From NCBI GenBank assembly GCA_964343305.1, contig CAYFJO010000578.1, forward strand, positions 1 through 6,321: 6,321 nt of DNA. Direction: 5' to 3'. Shown here piece by piece: positions 1-4,282 of this stretch (the first letter of the stretch is position 1; every line of letters begins with the position of its first letter). The notes under the pieces were generated by a model, which saw only the letters and a list, made by a program, of their open reading frames with translations, made no database searches and was not told where the DNA came from. A program made the position numbers and the translations under genes. This DNA is from CAYFJO01 sp964343305 (GTDB lineage: Bacteria; Planctomycetota; Planctomycetia; Pirellulales; Pirellulaceae).

Positions 1-1
1 C

Positions 2-220
2 GAGTGGCAGAAGTTCGTCAAGAACCAGCAGCGACTCGGCGTCGGCAATCCAAAGTTGGTCTGCATCGACATCCAGCCCTACGGATCGACACAGGCTCCG
101 GAGCGCGACGACATCCTGAACATCGGCGGCTTCAGTGACGCAGTGTTCAACGTAGTCGCCTCGTACCTAAGCGACGATGCCGCAAGGTTCGTGTCTGAGG
201 TGGAGTCGATCGAACTGTAA
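2..220 (+). CDS. TROVE/Ro60-like RNA-binding protein, C-terminal end (5' partial)
   Basis: The open frame enters from the left edge and stops with TAA at 218-220, giving the last 72 residues of a longer protein. The stretches PKLVCIDIQPYGSTQ and RDDILNIGGFSDAVF, followed by a short acidic tail, match the end of the von Willebrand factor A-like domain that closes TROVE (Ro60/Rsr) proteins. The N-terminal HEAT-like TROVE ring that binds RNA would lie outside the window. In characterised bacteria such proteins bind Y RNAs and misfolded structured RNAs and work with exonucleases or sit near RNA-repair genes. Here it is the first visible gene of a + strand group whose other members also look like nucleic-acid enzymes. 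An 86-104 bp gap with a hairpin separates it from the next gene, so co-transcription is uncertain. The family call is from motif recognition only; a different vWA protein is the main alternative. Confidence 0.8.
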   Translation, partial: EWQKFVKNQQRLGVGNPKLVCIDIQPYGSTQAPERDDILNIGGFSDAVFNVVASYLSDDAARFVSEVESIEL

Positions 221-241
221 TCGGCTCAATTGTTGAAAACG

Positions 242-276
242 AACGCCCCTTGTTCGAGTAATCGGCCAGGGGCGTT
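242..276 (+). terminator. 9-bp perfect hairpin after the TROVE gene, terminator-like
   Basis: AACGCCCCT at 242-250 is the exact reverse complement of AGGGGCGTT at 268-276, with a 17-base loop. It starts 22 bases after the TROVE stop codon and is followed by ACTTTTG, which is only a weak T tract. A GC-rich stem directly after a stop codon suits an intrinsic terminator or a 3'-end stabiliser. The loop is long for a classical terminator. An RNA element such as a small structured RNA is a less likely alternative. Confidence 0.5.
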
Positions 277-302
277 ACTTTTGCGCCGCTACACCATATA
301 AA
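275..302 (+). promoter_or_regulatory. Possible promoter of the metallophosphoesterase operon
   Basis: TTACTT (275-280) and TATAAA (297-302) are separated by 16 bases and lie directly upstream of the start codon at 325, just after the hairpin. The -10 element is good and the -35 element is weak. A new promoter after a terminator would make the phosphoesterase the first gene of its own transcript. This is inferred from spacing and consensus only. Confidence 0.3.
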
Positions 303-311
303 TAACTTGTT

Positions 312-316
312 GGGAG
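312..316 (+). promoter_or_regulatory. Shine-Dalgarno deciding the phosphoesterase start
   Basis: GGGAG lies 8 bases before the ATG at 325. It favours this start over the in-frame TTG at 307, which sits upstream of the site. Confidence 0.6.
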
Positions 317-324
317 ATTGCGAC

Positions 325-1155
325 ATGCGATTGGCTTGGTTAACCGACATACACCTGAACTTCGTCACGGCAACCGAGGTGTCTTCACTTTCGCAACGGA
401 TCAATGAAAGTGACGCGGACGCTGTGTTGGTTGGCGGCGATATTGCCGAAGCGGATTCGTTTGCGAATTCTCTTCACCAATTGTCGGACGAGTCGAGCAT
501 CCCTGTTTATTTTGTGCTCGGCAACCACGACTATTACCGTGGTTCAATTGCTGGCGTCCGCGAGGAAGCGACGGCGATTAGCCGGGAGTCGACAAACCTC
601 AACTGGCTGCCCGAATCAGGTGTCATCCAACTCACCGAAAACACGTCGCTCCTTGGCCACGGTGGTTGGGGCGACGGTCGTATCGGAAACTTCTTCGAGT
701 CTGATGTGGTGTTGAACGACTACGCATTGATCGAGGAACTACAAGCACTGCATCGTCACGATCTCTTGCCGCCAGAATCCATCCTGACCTCGGAGTTGCA
801 CGCAAAACTTGCCGCGTTGGGTGACGAAGCGGCTGACCACTTTCGTCGAGTGCTTCCGCAGGCGTTGGAAACGAGTGAGAGGATTATCGTGCTCACCCAC
901 GTTCCGCCGTACCGTGAAGCATGCTGGTATGATGGCCAACTTTCGGACGACAACTGGGCACCACATTTTTCATGCAAGGCCGTGGGCGACGCCTTGGTTG
1001 AGTTCATGGCGGCTCACCCAGACCGGATGATGACAGTCTTGTGTGGCCACACGCATAGCTCGGGCCATTCGCAGATTTTGCAAAACCTAGAAGTCCTCAC
1101 GGGCGACGCGGTTTATGGTCAGCCGAAAATCCAGCAGGTGTTAAACGTCGAGTGA
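325..1155 (+). CDS. Calcineurin-like metallophosphoesterase
   Basis: This intact 276-residue protein carries the full metal-binding set of the calcineurin-like phosphoesterase fold in order: D8-x-H10 in LTDIHLNF, D39 in VGGDIAE, N67-H68 in LGNHDYYRG, H192 in LTHVPPY and GHTH at 241-244 (CGHTHSSG). A GHGGWGDGR segment at 111-119 and a YGQP near the end are typical of one subfamily of bacterial stand-alone phosphoesterases whose substrate is not known to me. No signal peptide or membrane helix is visible, so it should be cytosolic. The ATG at 325 is chosen because GGGAG at 312-316 gives a well-placed Shine-Dalgarno and the core beta strand MRLAWLTD begins there; an in-frame TTG at 307 would add six residues but would overlap that site. 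The next gene begins 6 bp after the stop. Neighbours suggest an RNA- or DNA-linked phosphodiester or phosphomonoester substrate, which is inference. Confidence 0.9.
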   Translation: MRLAWLTDIHLNFVTATEVSSLSQRINESDADAVLVGGDIAEADSFANSLHQLSDESSIPVYFVLGNHDYYRGSIAGVREEATAISRESTNLNWLPESGVIQLTENTSLLGHGGWGDGRIGNFFESDVVLNDYALIEELQALHRHDLLPPESILTSELHAKLAALGDEAADHFRRVLPQALETSERIIVLTHVPPYREACWYDGQLSDDNWAPHFSCKAVGDALVEFMAAHPDRMMTVLCGHTHSSGHSQILQNLEVLTGDAVYGQPKIQQVLNVE

Positions 1156-1161
1156 CGCTCG

Positions 1162-2279
1162 ATGAACGTGCGGTTCCGTCCCACTGTCTTAAACGCGGCA
1201 GGTACTACGTCGCTACGTGGGCGACGTCCACGCGAAGTCGCTGCCTTGTTTAATTGGTTGTCATGTCAAAACTACAAAATCACGGGCGAGCCCGGACGCG
1301 ATAACGCGCTGTTGGCGACGGTCGACACGGGACAATCGTTGCATCGGTTGTTGTTCGATTGCGGCGAAGGATGTCTCGACGACATTCCCGTCGCTCATCG
1401 GCAAGACATCGAAGCGGTGTTTTTCTCGCATTTTCATATCGATCACATCGCTGGATTTGATTCGCTGCTTCGATTCAATTGGTGTCGTCCAGAAACTCCT
1501 CTTTACGTATTTGGGCCAGCCGGAACGATTGGACTGATTCACCATAGACTGCAAGGATTTACATGGGATCTCGTTGAGCAACTTCCTGGCGAGTGGCATG
1601 TCTCCGAGATCGCCGATGGTGAGTTGCGGACGTCGCGTTTTTTGACGCGTGAGGGATTCGCCAACGAACACGCGATCGTCGGCCACACGATGGCGTCATC
1701 TACGCGACGAACTCATTCCAGGTTGCTACGAAGGCGCTGAGCCATAGCACGACCAGTCTGGCTTACGCTGTCCGCGAAGACGACCGCACGAATGTCGACA
1801 TGGCCGTCGTCGGTCAGCTCGGTCCGCAACCAGGTCCTTGGTTGCGAACAATCAAAGACTCGACTGTTGATCAGGACTCCACCGTACAAATTGACGGCTC
1901 GGATTATCGTGTCAGCGATCTACGCGACCGGCTGCTAACAAAATCGCTTGGTCAGTCCCTCGCGTACTTGACCGATTTCTATTTGGACGGCGAACCGGCG
2001 CAAAACGGTCTCGTGGAGTTTCTGCACGGTTGCCAAACGCTCGTCTGCGAAAACAACTACGCGGACGAAGACCTCGAACTTGCTCGCAAAAACTATCACA
2101 TGACATCGTCCGATGTTGCACGATTAGCCAAACAAGTGCAGCCCGATCGTCTCGTACTCTTTCACCTTTCGGATCGATACACCGAGCCTCAATGGCAAGA
2201 CCAACTTGAACAAGCTCGCCAGCACTTTGCCGAAACCTATTGGCCCACGGAATGGGGAGAATTGTCAGACGGCAAATGA
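1162..2279 (+). pseudogene. RNase Z-like metallo-beta-lactamase-fold hydrolase, split by one frameshift
   Basis: Two adjacent frames together encode one RNase Z-like protein of about 372 residues. The first piece (1162-1740) has LLFDCGEG at 63-70, the metal motif HFHIDH at 90-95 and a GPAGT loop. It loses meaning after GHT near 1689 and stops at 1740. Reading from 1689 in the next frame gives DGVIYATNSFQVATKALSHS, then TTSLAYAVREDD, a YLTDF strand with the bridging Asp, a LVCENNYAD segment and finally LVLFHLSDRY, the RNase Z-type HxSxRY ending. All catalytic elements are therefore present, separated by what looks like one missing base at about 1684-1692. RNase Z enzymes cut tRNA 3' trailers; paralogs like this one may have other RNA or phosphodiester substrates. 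The start ATG at 1162 lies 6 bp after the phosphoesterase stop and has no strong Shine-Dalgarno, so translational coupling is likely. Without correction the product would be a 192-residue dead fragment. A sequencing error is a serious alternative to a true pseudogene. Confidence 0.8.
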
Positions 2280-2564
2280 GTGACCACATGATCGCTTGCA
2301 TAGACGTGGGATATCGCGAAGACTCGGCGCGAGCCGCTTGCGTCACATTCGATGATTGGGAAGATTCCGAACCGACTGGCGATTTTGTGCTCGACATCGA
2401 TCAGGTTGAACCGTATGTGCCTGGTCAGTTCTACCGTCGTGAGTTGCCATGTGTGCTGGTCGATTCTTGACGAATTGCCAGCAACACCGGACGTGATCGT
2501 CATCGACGGCTATGTTTGGCTCGATGTGGATCGTTCCCGGGAAATCGATGTGATGCAGGTTTAA
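2276..2564 (+). pseudogene. Endonuclease V-like gene, frameshifted and 3'-truncated
   Basis: The ATG at 2276 overlaps the stop of the RNase Z-like gene (ATGA), a typical coupled start. The first frame reads CIDVGY (Asp10), VTFDDWEDSEP and then YVPGQFYRRELPC (Glu56), and hits TGA at 2468. Dropping one base at about 2462 continues as ILDELPATPDVIVIDGYVWLD. These blocks match endonuclease V: the catalytic Asp of the first strand, the PGxxxxRE Glu and the second catalytic Asp in VIDGYVWL. Endonuclease V cuts next to deoxyinosine in DNA or inosine in RNA. After WLD at about 2525 the expected GLGxHL block, the catalytic Lys and the last catalytic acid are absent; the frame runs about a dozen unrelated residues to TAA at 2562-2564. 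About half of a normal ~220-residue protein is missing, so it should be inactive. Beyond ~2530 the DNA belongs to the opposing creatininase gene. Confidence 0.8.
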
Positions 2565-2786
2565 TCCGTACGAGATCGGCGGCAACACCAGCACGCCATC
2601 GGCCGCACGCCGGCCAACTTCGAGACAAACCGATTCGCAAAAAAACACATCGACGTCGAGCGGCAGATGTCGACCGTGTTGTTCGGTCGATCCGGTCGGC
2701 AAAATGACGAGTTTCTGCATCGCGATCGCGTCATTCATTTCCGCCCACGTCAGTCGGTTGTAACGGTATTCTTCAGCGGCATTCAT
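2343..2786 (-). pseudogene. Creatininase-family amidohydrolase, N-terminal fragment
   Basis: Reading leftward from ATG (2786-2784) the protein begins MNAAEEYRYNRLTW and carries LVILPTGSTEQHGRHLPLD, the creatininase metal motif with Glu35, His37 and Asp44, then VLVLPPISYGLN and the HxxFPGTI block. These are the hallmarks of the creatininase / MftE family of metal-dependent amidohydrolases, which are about 240-260 residues long. Homology ends after IHIEP at about 2517. The rest of the open frame, to a stop at 2343, is simply the antisense of the endonuclease V gene. The later GHGGN-type and Glu metal ligands are therefore missing and the product cannot be a complete enzyme. The start is supported by an AAAGGA Shine-Dalgarno at about 2792-2797 on this strand; the frame stays open upstream to 3056, but that part is repeat and kinase DNA. 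The upstream sequence is the CCACAGAGG-type inverted repeat. Confidence 0.8.
2510..2531. other. Tail-to-tail junction of two truncated genes
   Basis: Endonuclease V homology on the + strand can be followed to WLD (2517-2525), and creatininase homology on the - strand to IEP (2522-2517). Both families end here and both have lost their C-terminal halves. The simplest reading is a deletion between two convergent genes, or an assembly join. The exact base cannot be set because the two homologies overlap by several bases. Confidence 0.6.
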
Positions 2787-2803
2787 GTAGTTCCTTTCAT
2801 TTT

Positions 2804-2889
2804 TGACCACAGAGGGCGCAGAGGAACGCAGAGGGAAGAATGCGATTATTCTTGTTCTTCTCTGTGCAACTCTGTGTCCTCTGCGCTTC
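2804..2889. repeat. Imperfect inverted repeat of the CCACAGAGG family
   Basis: The left arm (about 2804-2840) reads as successive CAGAGG-type units starting with GACCACAGAGG, and the right arm (about 2853-2889) is its imperfect reverse complement (TCTCTGTG, CTCTGTGTCCTCTG). The arms flank a short AT-rich centre with a small local repeat (gaTTATTCTTGTTCTTC). The units match the outer arms of the larger element at 4061-4282, so the two belong to one family. The element lies between the 3' end of kinase 1 and the creatininase start. It could fold as a hairpin in RNA from either strand. Confidence 0.75.
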
Positions 2890-2967
2890 AGCCATCCGGA
2901 TCTTTGTCCCACTTTAATACACACGCCGGGGGAAGCAGTTTCTTTAACTGAGTGATTCCGGTCTCTG
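2890..2967. other. Non-coding stretch downstream of kinase 1
   Basis: Between the kinase 1 stop and the repeat there are 78 bases without a gene. On the - strand they contain AAAGTGGGACAAAGATCC, and no clear terminator is seen. It may be the remnant of the lost juxtamembrane part of kinase 1 or another interspersed repeat; I cannot tell which. Confidence 0.3.
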
Positions 2968-4054
2968 TTACGCTCGTCCCGCCAGCGCCGTGTCGGACGA
3001 CGGTTCATCACCCACGCGGCGCTCGGGTGGAGCATCGGGTGACATGGTCGCCTCAAGCTCGGCGATCACTTCGGTCATCGACTGTTGACGATCGGCCGGT
3101 GCTTTGGCGACCATCCGCTGGAACACTTCGTCCAACGGCTGGGGCACGTCGGCTCGGACGGCCGTGAGGCTGGGGATCGGCTGCTGGGCATGTGCCATCA
3201 TCTTGTTCATCAACGAGTCGCCGTCGTAGATCGGGCTGCCGGTCAGCAGCCGCCACATGGTGCAACCCAGACTGTAAATATCGGCCCGTGCGTCGGCCAT
3301 TCGTGTGTCGGTCGCTTGTTCGGGCGACATGTAATCGACCGTGCCCATGATCTGGCCGCTTTGCGTCAAGCCGTCGGTTGCGGTTTTCTCTTGCTCAAAC
3401 CGAGCCAGGCCCATGTCGAGGATCTTGACGGTGCCACGCCGGTCGAGCAACAGGTTGCTGGGCTTGATGTCGCGATGGATGAGACCTTCGCCATGAGCGT
3501 ACTCCAGACCCCGCGCGGCCTGGACGATGCACTCGACCGCTTGCGCGAGTGGCATCGGTCCGTGGTCGCGGACGACTTCCGACAGGTCCTTGCCGTCGAC
3601 AAACTCCATGACCAGGTAATGCATGCCATTGTGTTCGCTGGCATCGTGAGCGGTGACGATGTTGGAGTGCATCAGCCGGGCGGCGGCTCGCACTTCCTTA
3701 AAAAAAACGGTCGACCGATTCCTTTTCCTGAAGCGCTTCGGCGGGCAACACTTTGATGGCCACCTCGCGATCCATCCGCCGATGCCGCGCACGATAAACC
3801 ACGCCCATGCCGCCTTGGCCCAGCTTGTCCAACAGGGCGTACTCGCCGAACACCAGCGATTTGGTTTTGCCTTGATAGACAGCGGCGGCTTGAAACTTGG
3901 TCAGCTTTTTTTGCTGGATCAGTTCCTTGGCCAGTGCCTGAGCGTCGTTTCCCTTGTCGGGCAGCAGGTCCTGCTGGATCGACGTGATCTCGTCGGTCGA
4001 AACGAGGCCCGTCTTCGCGAGTGATTCGACGAATTGAGCAACTGTGACTGCCAT
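2968..4054 (-). pseudogene. Ser/Thr protein kinase (kinase 1), frameshifted at an 8-base homopolymer, no membrane part
   Basis: The first frame starts at ATG 4054-4052. After a ~70-residue helical extension seen in planctomycete kinases it has a glycine loop LGQGGMGVVY (78-87) and VAIK with Lys101, then stops at 3698 right after VDRFF. Skipping one base of the eight-A/T run at 3700-3707 continues as KEVRAAARL with the helix-C Glu, then IHRDIKPSN, ILDMGLAR, GTVDYMSPEQ and DIYSLGCTMWRLLTG, ending at 2968. The composite is 361 residues with all catalytic blocks, so only one base stands between this and a working kinase. DMG replaces DFG, common in this group. The product ends at DEPSSDTALAGRA, where its neighbour kinase 2 goes on to a membrane helix and a lectin-like domain; kinase 1 would be soluble. 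No Shine-Dalgarno precedes the start, and the large inverted repeat ends 6 bp upstream. The frameshift may be a sequencing error, slippage or a true mutation. Confidence 0.85.
3700..3707. other. Homopolymer of eight A (T on the coding strand) at the kinase 1 frameshift
   Basis: On the coding strand the run follows GTCGACCG. With eight T the frame reads R-F-F-stop; with seven it reads R-F-F-K-E-V-R and enters the remaining kinase domain exactly in register. Such runs are prone to replication slippage, transcriptional slippage and sequencing error. Confidence 0.8.
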
Positions 4055-4060
4055 GTTGTT

Positions 4061-4282
4061 ATTGAACCACAGAGGACACAGAGGTGCACAGAGAAGAATT
4101 TAAGAATAACACATTCAGTGGTTGCAAATAGGACTGTCTTTGTCGGTTCATCGTAGCTGGATTCGTGAGAATTCAGCCGACCGGTAAAGACCGGCTGAAT
4201 TCTCACGAATCCAGCTACGCCCTATTTGCAACTACTGACATTACCTTGTCTCTGTGTTCCTCTGTGCTCTCTGTGGTTCAAT
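4061..4282. repeat. Large nested inverted repeat between the two kinase genes
   Basis: The outer arms 4061-4094 and 4249-4282 are inverted copies matching at 30 of 34 positions, both beginning ATTGAACCACAGAG from the outside and made of CACAGAGG units. Inside them GTTGCAAATAGG (4121-4132) is the exact reverse complement of 4221-4232. Inside that is a perfect 28-bp palindrome (4152-4179 with 4192-4219). The left side has an extra ~19 bases (4133-4151) with no partner on the right. The element fills the whole gap between the kinases. It has no credible coding frame, so it is either a non-autonomous palindromic element or several nested ones. Confidence 0.85.
4152..4219. repeat. Perfect 28-bp inner palindrome with 12-base loop
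   Basis: Bases 4152-4179 (starting CGTAGCTGGATTCGTGAG) pair without mismatch with 4192-4219; the loop is 4180-4191, which itself contains ACCGGT and ACCGG that allow an alternative top. A stem this long and perfect suggests either recent insertion or selection. It resembles REP-like palindromic units. In RNA it would be a strong hairpin and could end or stabilise the kinase 2 transcript. Confidence 0.9.

Noticed and set aside
242..276. tRNA or tRNA-like gene from the GTTCGAGT loop
   Set aside because: No acceptor, D or anticodon arms can be built around it; only one stem is present.
307..324. TTG start for the phosphoesterase
   Set aside because: It lies upstream of the GGGAG site that correctly spaces the ATG at 325, and the added residues are not family-like.
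1684..1692. Programmed -1 frameshift in the RNase Z-like gene
   Set aside because: No X-XXY-YYZ heptamer or obvious downstream pseudoknot is seen at the junction.
2787..3056. Upstream extension of the creatininase frame on the - strand to a Met at 3056
   Set aside because: The extra residues are repeat and kinase 3' DNA read in another frame; the family start, with a Shine-Dalgarno, is at 2786.
3085..3756. 223-residue open frame on the + strand
   Set aside because: It is the antisense of the kinase 1 domain, whose conserved motifs are clear on the - strand; it resembles no family.
4061..4282. CRISPR array from the repeated CACAGAGG units
   Set aside because: The units are short, degenerate and directly adjacent with no equal-sized spacers, and they form inverted arms.
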